64,000 bases of DNA, from positions 496,001 through 560,000 of the forward strand of contig NZ_PVZF01000001.1 in assembly GCF_003002055.1 (NCBI RefSeq). The letters run 5' to 3'. Shown one piece after another: positions 35,901-44,446 of the stretch; positions within the stretch are counted from its first letter, which is position 1, and each line of letters starts with the position of its first letter. The DNA comes from Kineococcus rhizosphaerae (GTDB taxonomy: Bacteria; Actinomycetota; Actinomycetes; Actinomycetales; Kineococcaceae). Below the pieces are notes generated by a model. The model worked only from the letters and a program-made list of their open reading frames with translations, made no database searches and had not been told where the DNA came from. The position numbers were made by a program, and so were the translations under genes.

Positions 35901-36401
35901 CAGCGTCGCACCACCGAGGCTGGCGATCCCCATGGTGCGGTTCAGCCGCCGACCCTGGTCGTCGCGGTCCTGCCACCCGCGCCGCCGGGCGTCCAGCACC
36001 CGGTCGGTGATCATGTCCATCGCGGTGTCGAGGTCCAGGTCGGTCCACTCGGTCGCGTAGGGCGCGCGGTAGCGGATCGTCGTGACGCGCGAGTCGCCGT
36101 TGACGAGCTGCTCGCTGGCCGAACCCTTGGGGCACAACCGCCCGCGCGAGTGCGGGGAGTCCGGGTCGCCCTCGATCTGCACGACCTTCTCGTCCTTGAC
36201 GTACACGCGCTGGCCGCAGCCCACGGCGCAGTACGGACACACCGACTTCGCGACGCGGTCGGCCGTGGCGGTGCGCGGCGTCAGGTACTTCGAGCGCGCC
36301 GACTGGGTCGCGGCACCGCGGCCCAGCGGGTCGTCGCCCGTCAGCTGCCGGTAGACCGGCCACCCCTCGAGGAACGTCTTCAGACCCACGTCCGGGAACA
36401 T
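32931..36401 (-). CDS. fdhA: Selenocysteine-containing formate dehydrogenase catalytic subunit (UGA read as Sec194)
   Basis: 1156 residues when the in-frame UGA at 35822-35820 is read as selenocysteine. The N-terminal 4Fe-4S motif CPYCAVGC lies at residues 55-62. The active site NQARI-Sec-HSATV...GASFGRG aligns with the FdnG/FdoG active site (Sec196 in E. coli). The molybdopterin domains follow, ending with a C-terminal domain containing GDVVNDLMHL. It oxidises formate to CO2 with a Mo- or W-bis-MGD centre. A SECIS hairpin with a GGUCU loop sits 11 nt after the UGA. ATG at 36401 with GGGGG just upstream. Unlike FdnG there is no twin-arginine signal, so the active site should face the cytoplasm. 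Automatic callers would split this gene at the UGA. Confidence 0.95.
35790..35808 (-). promoter_or_regulatory. Bacterial SECIS hairpin in fdhA
   Basis: On the minus strand: 7-bp stem GGTGCCC/GGGTGCC (two G-U pairs) closing the 5-base loop GGTCT, starting 11 nt after the UGA. Loop sequence and spacing equal those of the E. coli fdhF minihelix recognised by SelB. Confidence 0.9.
35820..35822 (-). other. Selenocysteine codon (UGA) in fdhA
   Basis: TGA on the minus strand in the context ATT TGA CAC. Open frame continues on both sides with FDH sequence, and the residue position matches the catalytic Sec of known enzymes. Confidence 0.95.
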
Positions 36402-36455
36402 ACCCCCGGATCGTCCCCGCGTGCGCGGTGGACCCGCCGGGACCAGGATTCCCCC

Positions 36456-37298
36456 GTGACTGTTCCCACCATCATGCTCAACGACGGACGCGATATCCCC
36501 CAGCTCGGCTTCGGGGTCTTCCAGATCCCGCCGGCCGAGACCGCGGCCGCGGTCCGCACGGCCCTGGAGGTCGGTTACCGCCACCTGGACACCGCGCAGA
36601 TGTACGGCAACGAGGCCGAGACGCTCCAGGGCGTCCTCGACTCCGGTGTGCCGCGCGAGGACGTGTGGATCACCAGCAAGCTCAACAACGGCGCCCACGA
36701 GCCCGACGCGGCCCGCGCGGCGGTCGACTCCTCCGTGGAGAAGCTGGGCGGTCCCATCGACCTGTACCTCATCCACTGGCCGCTGCCCACGCTGTACGGC
36801 GGTGACTTCGTCTCGACGTGGAAGGTGCTCGAGGAGGCCCGCGCCGACGGCCGGCTGCGCTCCATCGGCGTCTCCAACTTCCAGGTGCCGCACCTGCGCC
36901 GCCTGGCCCAGGAGGCCACCGTCGTGCCCGCCGTCAACCAGATCGAGGTGCACCCGTACTTCGGCAACGAGGAGGTGCGCTCCTACTGCGGTGAGCACCA
37001 GATCGGCGTCGAGGCGTGGTCGCCCATCGCCCAGGGCAAGGTCCTGGACAACCCCACCATCACCGCCGTCGCGGACCGGCTGGGCAAGACCCCGGCGCAG
37101 GTCGTGCTGCGCTGGCACGTCGAGCGCGGCGACATCGTCTTCCCGAAGTCGGTGACGCGCTCGCGCGTGGAGGAGAACTTCGACCTCTTCAGCTTCGAGC
37201 TGACCGAGGAGGACCTCGCGCTCATCACGGCCCTGGACCAGGGCGCCGACGGCCGCATCGGCGGGCACCCGGACACCATGGACTACGTCCCCGCGTGA
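36456..37298 (+). CDS. Aldo/keto reductase (2,5-diketo-gluconate reductase-like)
   Basis: A 280-residue AKR. LNDGRDIPQLGFGVFQI at the start, the catalytic tetrad in DTAQMYGNE (Asp, Tyr), TSKLNN (Lys) and YLIHWPLP (His), and the NADPH-site FPKSVTRSRVEENFDLFSFEL near the end are intact. It reduces carbonyls with NADPH; the physiological substrate is unknown. GTG start with AGGA about 9 nt upstream. It is divergent from fdhA with 54 bases between, and its stop overlaps the permease start, so those two are coupled. Confidence 0.93.
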   Translation: MTVPTIMLNDGRDIPQLGFGVFQIPPAETAAAVRTALEVGYRHLDTAQMYGNEAETLQGVLDSGVPREDVWITSKLNNGAHEPDAARAAVDSSVEKLGGPIDLYLIHWPLPTLYGGDFVSTWKVLEEARADGRLRSIGVSNFQVPHLRRLAQEATVVPAVNQIEVHPYFGNEEVRSYCGEHQIGVEAWSPIAQGKVLDNPTITAVADRLGKTPAQVVLRWHVERGDIVFPKSVTRSRVEENFDLFSFELTEEDLALITALDQGADGRIGGHPDTMDYVPA

Positions 37299-38344
37299 GT
37301 TCCCCCCTCGTCCCGACGCGCCGCCGCACCCTGCTGGGTGCGGCGGCGTTCGCCGTCCTGGTCGTGCTCCTGCTGCTGTGGGCCAAGTGGGCCCCCTACA
37401 CCGCGCGGGTCGGGGAGCTCGTGGGGTCGCGGGCGTGGTCGGGCAGCTCGGTCGTGGCCGCCGCGGGGATCACCCCGGGGTCGGGCCCGAGCCTGACCGC
37501 CGGGTGGGAGTTCACGAAGGTCTACGCCCTCGCGGTGTGGAAGGCGCTGGTGGCCGGGCTCGTCGTCGCCGCCGCCGTGCAGACCCTCCTGCCGCGGCGG
37601 TGGCTGCTGTCCCTGCTGCGCCGGCGGCGGGACACCTCCAGCGCGCTGGTCGGGGGGCTGCTCTCCACTCCTTCGATGATGTGCACCTGCTGCACCGCGC
37701 CCGTGGCGAACGCCCTGCGGCGCAGCGGCGCACCGACGGCGGGCGTCGTCGCGTACTGGCTGGGCAACCCGCTGCTCAACCCCGCGGTCCTGGTGTTCCT
37801 GGCCCTCGTGGCCCCGTGGCCGTGGGCCGCGACCCGGCTCGTCGTGGGGCTGCTGGTCGTCGTCGCCGGCAGCGCCCTCGTCGCCCGGGTCGCCGGTGGT
37901 CGGGTCCCCGCCGAGGCGGCCGAGCAGGTGCAGGACGCGCACGACGGCGGACCGCGACGCTTCCTGCCCGTCCTGGCCCGCACGGCCGCCTGGCTCGTCC
38001 CGGAGTACCTCGTCGTCGTCCTGCTGGTGGGGACCTTCGCGGGATGGCTGTTCCCGCTCGGGGAGTCCGCCCGGTCCTGGGGCGTGCTGGCCGTCCTCGT
38101 CGCCGTCGTGCTCGGGACCCTGCTGGTCGTGCCCACCGCCGGTGAGGTCCCCCTGGCGCAGGGGCTGGCGACCGCCGGGTTCGGACCCGCCGTCGTCGGG
38201 GCCCTGCTCATCGCCCTGCCGGCCGTGAGCCTGCCGTCGGCGGTGATGGTGGTGGGCGCGCTGGGGCGGCGGGTCGTGGGGTGGACGGTCCTGGTGGTGG
38301 CCGCCGGTGCCGTCGTCGCGGCCGGGCTGCTGTCCGTGCTCTGA
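37295..38344 (+). CDS. Predicted permease with Cys motif (DUF318/UPF0718-like)
   Basis: A 349-residue membrane protein with about eight helices. LVGGLLSTPSMMCTCCTAPV followed by NALRRSGAPTAGVVAYWLGNPLLNPAV is the hallmark of the predicted-permease family that includes ArsP and YraQ-type proteins. The CTCC motif in a membrane loop suggests a thiol-dependent substrate (metalloid, metal or organo-arsenical), but the substrate is not known here. GTG start overlapping the aldo/keto reductase stop by 3 bases. It ends 5 bases before a convergent small gene. Confidence 0.8.
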   Translation: MSSPLVPTRRRTLLGAAAFAVLVVLLLLWAKWAPYTARVGELVGSRAWSGSSVVAAAGITPGSGPSLTAGWEFTKVYALAVWKALVAGLVVAAAVQTLLPRRWLLSLLRRRRDTSSALVGGLLSTPSMMCTCCTAPVANALRRSGAPTAGVVAYWLGNPLLNPAVLVFLALVAPWPWAATRLVVGLLVVVAGSALVARVAGGRVPAEAAEQVQDAHDGGPRRFLPVLARTAAWLVPEYLVVVLLVGTFAGWLFPLGESARSWGVLAVLVAVVLGTLLVVPTAGEVPLAQGLATAGFGPAVVGALLIALPAVSLPSAVMVVGALGRRVVGWTVLVVAAGAVVAAGLLSVL

Positions 38345-38349
38345 GGGTG

Positions 38350-38739
38350 TCAGGCCCAGCTGACGACGGGCACCCGGTGCCAGCGGACGCGTTCGACCTG
38401 CGCGCCGCGGTGCTCCCCGTCACGGGCCACGACCCGCGCGTCGACGAGGCAGCGGTCGGCCCCCAGCAGCACGACGGCCACGGCCGCGGCCTGACCGGGG
38501 TGCGCGAAGCTGCCCCACCGCGAGGCCACCGTTCCGCGCTCGTCCACCAGCTCCACGTCGCACAGCTCCTCCTGCGTGCGGTGGGCCAGGTGGTGGCGCA
38601 CGTCGGGCAGGGCGTCGACGTGCACGGGCAGCACCATGACCAGTCCACTGCCGTCGCGGACGTACAGCCGCGGGTGCGTGGTACCCGCGTCCTCCAGGGC
38701 CACCGTGAGCGGTCCGCGTCCGATGCGCTGCTTGGCCAT
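38350..38739 (-). CDS. Hypothetical small soluble protein
   Basis: A 129-residue protein with no signal peptide, membrane helix or family I recognise. It has alternating strands (GLVMVLPVHVD, AAAVAVVLLGADRCLVDARVVARDG) and a Trp/His-rich end (RWHRVPVVSW), compatible with a small beta-rich or PilZ/OB-size domain. The ATG has GGGAGGA 5-6 nt upstream, a strong ribosome site. It is convergent with the permease and faces away from tetR. Function unknown. Confidence 0.7.
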   Translation of the reverse strand: MAKQRIGRGPLTVALEDAGTTHPRLYVRDGSGLVMVLPVHVDALPDVRHHLAHRTQEELCDVELVDERGTVASRWGSFAHPGQAAAVAVVLLGADRCLVDARVVARDGEHRGAQVERVRWHRVPVVSWA

Positions 38740-39041
38740 CGTGTCCTCCCCTGAGGTCTGGTCGCCCGCGGCTTCGCGGGCGCGGTGATCAGCCTGCTCC
38801 GCGGGGCTGGGTGCACTCCAGGGGGGACCTGGGAGTTCACCGGATCCGGGAGACCCGTGGCGCGACGGCCGCAGCGAGGTGAGGTGCGTCACGCAGCGAC
38901 CGGCGGTCCGGTACGGTCGCACCCCCGAACTGCACTCCGAGTCCAGTACGCTGTACCGACAACCGGCACGGTCAGCGGCGACCGGCGCCGACTCGCCAGA
39001 CCGGGGTGGCTCCGCCACCGCGGCGACACGGGAGGTCACCC
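38740..39041. other. Intergenic region between the hypothetical gene and tetR
   Basis: About 300 bases. It carries the TetR-type site A (38929-38947) 95 bases upstream of the TTG start and the GGAGG ribosome site of tetR at its right end. I see no other gene or repeat in it. Confidence 0.6.
38929..38947. promoter_or_regulatory. Operator site A upstream of tetR
   Basis: Inverted repeat ACTGCACT-CCG-AGTCCAGT (8-3-8). The same 8-3-8 architecture occurs in site B, and the half-site recurs in sites C and D. Position implies autoregulation of the TetR protein. Confidence 0.65.
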
Positions 39042-39761
39042 TTGAACGAGCACCGCTCGGCTGCTCCCCCACGTCCTCGCGGGCGCGCTTCGAAGCGAGA
39101 GGCGATCCTCGCCGCGTCCGTCGAGCTGTTCAACTCGCAGGGTTACGAACTCACCTCGATGGACGCCGTGGCCGCCCGGGCAGGCGTTTCGAAGACCACG
39201 GTGTACGCCCACTTCGGGGACAAGCTGGCTCTCTACCACGCCATGGCGGAACGCGCCGTCACGATCCTGGACGTCGACTTCGACCAGCTGCGGGGCGACG
39301 ACTCGCTGACCACCTTCGGCAAGCTGACCACGCTGGCGACGATGCTCGTCGAGTCGCTGACCTCGGAGACGTTCATCGCCTTCCACCGGGTCATGATCCT
39401 CGAAGCGCGGGACAAGCCGGACCTCACGAGCAGGCTCGTCCCCGGTGCCCCGCACGTCGTCGACGTGGTGATGGCGATCCTGCACGAGGACGCTGTGCGC
39501 CTCGGTTACGAGATCCGGGACGTGCACGCCCACGCTGCGCTCTTCGTCCGGATCGCGGCGGCGACCTTCGAGGTCGACGCGTTGCTCGACGCCGACTTCC
39601 ACCCCGACGACGAACTCGTGAGCCGGCACGCGGCCTGGGTCACGCACATGTTCCTCAAGAACGTGCGGCCCGTCTCGCTGTGGGAGGCCGACGGGGACCT
39701 GACGACGGCACCTCCCGCACCCGACTACCTGTGGCTGGCCGAGCGCGTGCACCGCGACTGA
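39042..39761 (+). CDS. TetR-family transcriptional regulator of the aromatic cluster
   Basis: A 239-residue TetR protein. The N-terminal HTH is at about residues 18-65: KREAILAASVELFNSQGYE, MDAVAARAGVSKTTVYAHFGDK. The C-terminal ligand domain is helical and AefR-like (LESLTSETF-type stretch, then FHRVMILEARDKPDL). I chose TTG at 39042 because GGAGG lies 6 bases before it and no better start exists; a longer frame would begin nearer the operator. The operator-like motif in front of it reappears before three other transcription units of the cluster, so it is the likely local repressor, induced by an aromatic substrate or intermediate. Confidence 0.9.
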   Translation: MNEHRSAAPPRPRGRASKREAILAASVELFNSQGYELTSMDAVAARAGVSKTTVYAHFGDKLALYHAMAERAVTILDVDFDQLRGDDSLTTFGKLTTLATMLVESLTSETFIAFHRVMILEARDKPDLTSRLVPGAPHVVDVVMAILHEDAVRLGYEIRDVHAHAALFVRIAAATFEVDALLDADFHPDDELVSRHAAWVTHMFLKNVRPVSLWEADGDLTTAPPAPDYLWLAERVHRD

Positions 39762-39831
39762 ACCCGACCCGGTCCGTGCCCCCGGGAGCGCGGGCCGGCA
39801 GGCCGCCGGGCTGGAGCGGCACCACGCACGC

Positions 39832-39870
39832 GCCGACACCCCGGTGCGGCACGCCGCCCGGGGTGTCGGC
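39832..39870. terminator. Bidirectional terminator between tetR and the SDR gene
   Basis: 11-bp arms GCCGACACCCC (39832-39842) and its complement (39860-39870) with a 17-base loop, between two convergent genes. Confidence 0.75.
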
Positions 39871-39891
39871 GGTCGGTACGCCTATCCGCGT

Positions 39892-40686
39892 TCAGACCCC
39901 GGCGTCGACGACGACGTTCGTGCCGGTGACGAAGTCGGCGCGCGGGCTGGCGAGGTAGGCGATCGCCCAGGCGATGTCGTCGGGGCGGCCGATGCGCGGC
40001 ACGGCCTGGCGGAAGACCTCGGTGGCGATCTCCTCCTCGGCGTCGCGCCAGTCGGCTGCCCCGATCGAGGCGGCCGCCTTCATCAGTTCCACCTCCGAGT
40101 CCGGGGTGGCGATGATCCCGACGCTGATCGAGTTCGCGGTGACCCCGGTGCCGCCGAGTCCCTTGGCGAGGCTGCGCGCGTAGTTGATCTCCGCCGCCTT
40201 GGCGCTCTGGTAGTCGGCGAACATCGGCGGCTGGTGCAGGGCGACGGCGCTCGCCACGTGGATGACCCGGCCCCAGCCGCGTTCGACCATCCCCGGCACG
40301 AGGCGCTGCGTCGCCGCGACCGCACTGACGAGGTTCAGGCGGTAGGTGGCGAGCCACTGCTCCACCGGCGTCTCCCAGACGGGCTCGGGGCTGAAGCCCC
40401 CGGACCGTCCGCCGGCGTTGTTGACGAGGATGTCCACGCCACCGGCGGCGACGACCTCGTCGAGGAGCGCGGCGGTCGCGGCGGCGTCGGTGAGGTCCCC
40501 GGTGACGGTCTCGGCGGTCCCGCCGGAGCTGCGGATGCGCTCGGCGACAGCCGTCGTCCTGGCCTCGTTCCGGCCGTGGACGACGACTGTCGCCCCCTCC
40601 TCGGCGAGGCGGAGGGCGATGCCTTCCCCGATGCCGGAACTGCTGCCCGTGACGAGGGCGCGCTTGCCCTGGAGTCCGAGGTCCAC
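39892..40686 (-). CDS. Short-chain dehydrogenase/reductase
   Basis: A 264-residue classical SDR: cofactor motif TGSSSGIGEG near residues 14-23, NNAG at about 89-92, catalytic Ser in VASAVALH, and YQSAK with the catalytic Tyr/Lys. The sequence RNEAR after strand 2 favours NADP(H). It oxidises or reduces an alcohol/ketone. The GTG start lies one base after the monooxygenase stop, so it is the last gene of the minus-strand operon that begins at 44983. The substrate is presumably a ring or side-chain alcohol of the compound degraded there. Confidence 0.9.
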   Translation of the reverse strand: MDLGLQGKRALVTGSSSGIGEGIALRLAEEGATVVVHGRNEARTTAVAERIRSSGGTAETVTGDLTDAAATAALLDEVVAAGGVDILVNNAGGRSGGFSPEPVWETPVEQWLATYRLNLVSAVAATQRLVPGMVERGWGRVIHVASAVALHQPPMFADYQSAKAAEINYARSLAKGLGGTGVTANSISVGIIATPDSEVELMKAAASIGAADWRDAEEEIATEVFRQAVPRIGRPDDIAWAIAYLASPRADFVTGTNVVVDAGV

Positions 40687-40687
40687 G

Positions 40688-41995
40688 TCAGTCCTTCCCC
40701 GCTCCGGCCAGTACCGGAGTGCGCTCGTTGGCCTTCTGCACGCCCGGCGTGCCGGCCATCCCCCCGGTCGCCTTCGACACCCCGAAGATGTCGCGGCCGG
40801 CGAGCTCGGCGGACGGGTCGAGACGGTTCGACCCGTGCGTGAGCGCCACCCGGACATCGCGGGCGTACCGCTGGATCGGGTTGCTGAGAGCGACCGTGGC
40901 CGAGCCGATCGCGAACTGGATCTGCTCGATCGCCTGGCCGGCGAGGTTGCCGGCGTAGACGAAGTCCATCTGCAGCGCGGTTTCCTCAGCGGCCGTGAAG
41001 GGTTCCCCCGCCTGCGCCTTCCGGTCGATGACGTCGGCCTTGGCGAGCACGAGCTCACGAGCGGCGTTGATCATGGAGCGCACCTTGCCGGCGACGATCT
41101 GCGTCCCCGGCGTCTCCTGCAGCGAGGGGTAGTCGAGGGTGAACGGCTTCTTGTTCCGCGTCTGCTCGAGGAAGCAGTCGAAAGCACCCTCGGCCATGCC
41201 GACGGCGATGCCCATCGTCTCGAGGGTCACGATGATCATGAGACCCCGCGCGTCCATCGACAGGCCGAGGCCCTCGTACTTGGTGCGCACCGCGTCGAGC
41301 CGGTCGGTCAGTTCGGCGAGGGGGACCACTCGCGAGTCCGGGACGAACACGTCCTCGGTGATGGTCACGCTGTTGCTCGACGAGCCGGACAGGCCCATGA
41401 CGTGCCAGTCGTCGACGATCTCGTACTGCCCCTTGTCCAGGAGGACGGCGAGACGGTCGAACCCACCGTCGGGCTGTTCGACCCCCACGCCGACGACCAT
41501 GTGGGCCGCGTGCTTGCTGCCGCTGCCGAAACCCCACTTGCCGCCCGCTGCGACGACGTGACCGCCCGGCACCTTGGTCGCACGCTGGATGCGGTCGGAG
41601 AAGAGCGAGGCGCTCGCGACGATCGGGCCCTCCCACGTCTTGGTCTTCTCGAAGACCTCGGCGACCGTCTCCTCGGGGAAGGTCAGCACGACGCGGGTGA
41701 AACCGCTGGAGATCATGGTCTGCCAGCCGGCGGAACCGTCCGCGCGGGCGACGGCGAGGATGATCTCGGCGAGGTCGCGCGCCCCCAGGGCCAGACCCCC
41801 GAACTTCTCGGGGATCGAGAGGCGGAAGACGTCGAGCTCGGCGAGCGCGTTCAGGGTCGCCGGCGGCAGGCAACCGAGCTTCTCGCCCTCGCGGGCCGCG
41901 GCCCGGATCTGGGGCACGAGAGCCAGGACACCGTCACGGATCTGACGGCCGGTCTCGGTGCTGAGGGGGGACTCGTGGATCGTGGACGTGGTCAT
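40688..41995 (-). CDS. Acyl-CoA-dehydrogenase-fold flavin-dependent monooxygenase (HsaA/HpaH-like oxygenase component)
   Basis: A 435-residue group D flavin monooxygenase. It has the acyl-CoA dehydrogenase fold (N-terminal helical domain LALVPQIRAAAREGEKLG, LSIPEKFGGLALGARDLAE; GKWGFGSGSKHAAHMVVG; DDWHVMGLSGSSSNSVTI; C-terminal helical domain) but lacks a clear acyl-CoA active-site Glu. Relatives such as HsaA and p-hydroxyphenylacetate hydroxylase C2 hydroxylate phenolic rings using reduced flavin supplied by a separate reductase. No reductase gene is adjacent. The ATG overlaps the preceding stop (ATGA). It is a candidate ring-hydroxylating step in the TetR-controlled operon. Confidence 0.87.
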   Translation of the reverse strand: MTTSTIHESPLSTETGRQIRDGVLALVPQIRAAAREGEKLGCLPPATLNALAELDVFRLSIPEKFGGLALGARDLAEIILAVARADGSAGWQTMISSGFTRVVLTFPEETVAEVFEKTKTWEGPIVASASLFSDRIQRATKVPGGHVVAAGGKWGFGSGSKHAAHMVVGVGVEQPDGGFDRLAVLLDKGQYEIVDDWHVMGLSGSSSNSVTITEDVFVPDSRVVPLAELTDRLDAVRTKYEGLGLSMDARGLMIIVTLETMGIAVGMAEGAFDCFLEQTRNKKPFTLDYPSLQETPGTQIVAGKVRSMINAARELVLAKADVIDRKAQAGEPFTAAEETALQMDFVYAGNLAGQAIEQIQFAIGSATVALSNPIQRYARDVRVALTHGSNRLDPSAELAGRDIFGVSKATGGMAGTPGVQKANERTPVLAGAGKD

Positions 41996-42822
41996 GATGC
42001 TCCTTGTGCGACGTGCCAACCGCTCGTGGTACCGAGCGGGAGGATCTCCCGGACTTCGTCGAAGATCCGGATCTCGTGGTCGACGACCTTGAAGACGACT
42101 CCCATGTAGAAGGACCCGCAGTCCGGGCGCCCCTCGACCGGGTGGAAGTCGGCGACGACGACGCTCACCACGAGGCCGAGCTCCACGTCGACGACCGGGT
42201 ACCGGCGGTCCGCGACCGTCGGTCGTGCCGGTCGGGTGCCGGCGATGATCGAGGCCACCGAGTGCACCGCCTTGTCGGGCGACAGCAGCAGCTCGAGGTT
42301 GTTCGTGACCTTCTTGCCGTTGTGGTACGAGTCGCAGCGGTACCCGACGGGGACCAGGCTGGGATCGCCCTGCTCCATCGCCTCCCAGTAGCTGTCGGCG
42401 ATGCGCACCAGCTCCGCGGCGTCGCTGCGGCGGCCGGGGGGAACGGGTGCGGAGTAGATGACGTCCGGTTTCTCGAGCTCGTCGACCGCGTTGAAGAAGC
42501 CGGTGCGTCCCGTGCTGACGATCGCCTCCGCCTCGGTGACGAGGTCGCCGTCGAACCGCAGGCGCAACGCGAAGGCGTCGTGACCGTCGTCGAACTCGGC
42601 CAGCCCGACGACGACGGCCTGCCCACCCCGGTCGTCGGTGAAGACCTGCACCCCGGTGAACGAGTTCGCCCGGGCCAGGCGCCCGCCGTCGACCGGCACG
42701 TCCCGCCCGTTCTCGGTGGAACGGCACGATGTCGAGCGGCCGGTGCCGTCGACGGTGAGCCGGTGCAGGAACTCCGTCGCCCGTTCGTCGAGCGGGACGG
42801 CCGGGGCGGGCGCCGCGGTCAT
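41992..42822 (-). CDS. Uncharacterised catabolic-operon protein (possible DUF8021-type)
   Basis: A 276-residue soluble protein with no signal peptide. The central part, IADSYWEAMEQGDPSLVPVG, followed by the Tyr/Ser-rich YRCDSYHNGKKVTNNLE, resembles NTF2-like/DUF8021 proteins, which bind or modify small aromatic ligands. The N-terminal half is related in pattern (a second weak repeat around FTGVQVFTDDRGGQAVVVG), so it may be a two-domain pseudo-dimer. I cannot assign a reaction. It overlaps the ALDH stop by one base and the monooxygenase start by 3-4 bases, so it is firmly part of the operon. Confidence 0.7.
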   Translation of the reverse strand: MTAAPAPAVPLDERATEFLHRLTVDGTGRSTSCRSTENGRDVPVDGGRLARANSFTGVQVFTDDRGGQAVVVGLAEFDDGHDAFALRLRFDGDLVTEAEAIVSTGRTGFFNAVDELEKPDVIYSAPVPPGRRSDAAELVRIADSYWEAMEQGDPSLVPVGYRCDSYHNGKKVTNNLELLLSPDKAVHSVASIIAGTRPARPTVADRRYPVVDVELGLVVSVVVADFHPVEGRPDCGSFYMGVVFKVVDHEIRIFDEVREILPLGTTSGWHVAQGAS

Positions 42823-44327
42823 CAGAACGGGTAGGCGGTCTGCGTCGGGCGGTAGGTGATCCACTGCCACTCGGTGAACTCGTCCCAGTTCGTGGTGCTG
42901 CCGAAGCGGGAACCGTTGCCGGAGGCGCCCATGCCACCCATGGGGATGGTGGCGAAGTCCGCGATGGTCTGGTCGTTGATGTGGATCATGCCGCTGCGGA
43001 TGCGGTTCGCGATGGCCCACCCACGCTCGAACGAGGAGGTGTAGACGGAACCCGACAGCCCGTACTGCGTGTCGTTGGCGATGCGGATCGCGTCCTCGTC
43101 GTCCTCGGCGATGACGACCGGCGCGACCGGGCCGAAGATCTCCTCCTCGTAGGCGCGCGTGCCCGGCTGCACGTCGACGAGGACGGTGGGTGCGTAGAAC
43201 AGGCCGTCGTGGGTGCCGCCGGTCGCCAGTCGCGCGCCGGCCGACACCGAGTCGGTGACGATGCTCTGGACGCGGTCGACCTGCTTGGAGTTGATGACCG
43301 GGCCGATCGGGGCACCGGTCCGGAACGGGTCGCCGACCTCGAGGCGCTTCGCGCGCGCCGTGAGGATCTCGATGTAGTCGTCGGCGATGCTGCGCTGCAC
43401 GATGTGCCGGCCGGACCCCATGCAGATCTGACCCTGGTGGAAGAAGGACCCGAAGGCCCCGGCCGAGGAGGCGGCGTCGAGGTCGGCGTCGTCGAGCACG
43501 ATGAAGGGCGACTTGCCGCCGAGCTCGAGGGAGACCTTCTTGAGGTGCCGGCTCGCGAGCTCACCGACGTGGCGCCCCACGGCCGTGGACCCCGTGAAGG
43601 TGATCAGCCGGGGTTCGGGAGCGGTGACCAGCGCCTCACCGGCGTCGGCACCGCCGGGCAGGACGTGGAGCAACCCTTCCGGCAGGCCCGCCTCGGCGAG
43701 GACCTGGGCGATGACGACGCCCCCGAGGACGGGGGTCTGCAGGTCCGGCTTCAGCACGACGGCGTTGCCGAGCGCGAGGGCCGGGGCGACGGAGCGCAGG
43801 GCCAGCACGAGCGGCATGTTCCACGGCGTGATGACCCCCACGACGCCGACGGGCACGCGCCGGGCGAGCCAGAGCTCACCCCGGGCGGCCGGGGAGAGGA
43901 CCTGCCCCGCGGGTTCGGTGAGGATCGCGGCGGCGTGGTGCAGCTCCGCGATCCCGGCCTGGAACTCGAAGCCGACGTTGGCGGACGTCCCGCCCTTCTC
44001 CCGCATGTCCCAGTCCGAGAGCTTCGCCCGGTGCTGCTCGAGCAGACCTGCGGCGCGGCGCAGGACCGCGGCGCGCTCCTCCACGGGGGTGTCGGCCCAC
44101 GCGGGCTGCGCCTGCGCCGCCCGCCGGGTGGCCGCGAGGACGTCCTCGGCGTTCGCGAGGCCGACGGTGGCGAGCAGAGCGCCGGTCGCGGTCTCCGTGA
44201 CCTCCAGCTCGCCCCCGCGCGGGCTCACCCACTGCCCGTCGAAGATCCGGCCGGTCCAGATCGAGGGGGCGAAGATCCCGTCGTCCTCGAAGAGGTCCGT
44301 CACGCCGGACCTCGTGGTGATCGTCAT
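42822..44327 (-). CDS. Benzaldehyde/vanillin-type aldehyde dehydrogenase
   Basis: A 501-residue ALDH. NAD-site GVVGVITPWNMPLVLALRSV, GNAVVLKPDLQTPV and FTGSTAVGRHVGELA, the catalytic Glu in LELGGKSPF and Cys in HQGQICMGSGRHIV are all intact. The PDLQTPV and GQICM pattern fits benzaldehyde dehydrogenases. It oxidises an aromatic aldehyde to the acid with NAD(P). The ATG has GGAG 7 nt upstream. It follows the NTF2-like gene on the same strand after about 120 bases, so it belongs to the site-B transcription unit. A second such enzyme lies at 61637. Confidence 0.92.
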   Translation of the reverse strand: MTITTRSGVTDLFEDDGIFAPSIWTGRIFDGQWVSPRGGELEVTETATGALLATVGLANAEDVLAATRRAAQAQPAWADTPVEERAAVLRRAAGLLEQHRAKLSDWDMREKGGTSANVGFEFQAGIAELHHAAAILTEPAGQVLSPAARGELWLARRVPVGVVGVITPWNMPLVLALRSVAPALALGNAVVLKPDLQTPVLGGVVIAQVLAEAGLPEGLLHVLPGGADAGEALVTAPEPRLITFTGSTAVGRHVGELASRHLKKVSLELGGKSPFIVLDDADLDAASSAGAFGSFFHQGQICMGSGRHIVQRSIADDYIEILTARAKRLEVGDPFRTGAPIGPVINSKQVDRVQSIVTDSVSAGARLATGGTHDGLFYAPTVLVDVQPGTRAYEEEIFGPVAPVVIAEDDEDAIRIANDTQYGLSGSVYTSSFERGWAIANRIRSGMIHINDQTIADFATIPMGGMGASGNGSRFGSTTNWDEFTEWQWITYRPTQTAYPF

Positions 44328-44446
44328 GGTGGGCGCTCCTCCGCGTCGATCGCGACAGGCGCGCGCCGGCGCCGTGTCGTCGGGTTGGGGTCGTGCTGGG
44401 GGGTGGCCGGGACCGCGTCCCGGCGGGTGCCGGTGGGACCTGCCCG

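Noticed and set aside
32967-36455. Very long plus-strand open frame antisense to the formate dehydrogenase genes
   Set aside because: It is a high-GC shadow of fdhA/fdhB; only its 3' part from 36456 has family motifs (aldo/keto reductase). The minus-strand genes have clear domains and a SECIS.
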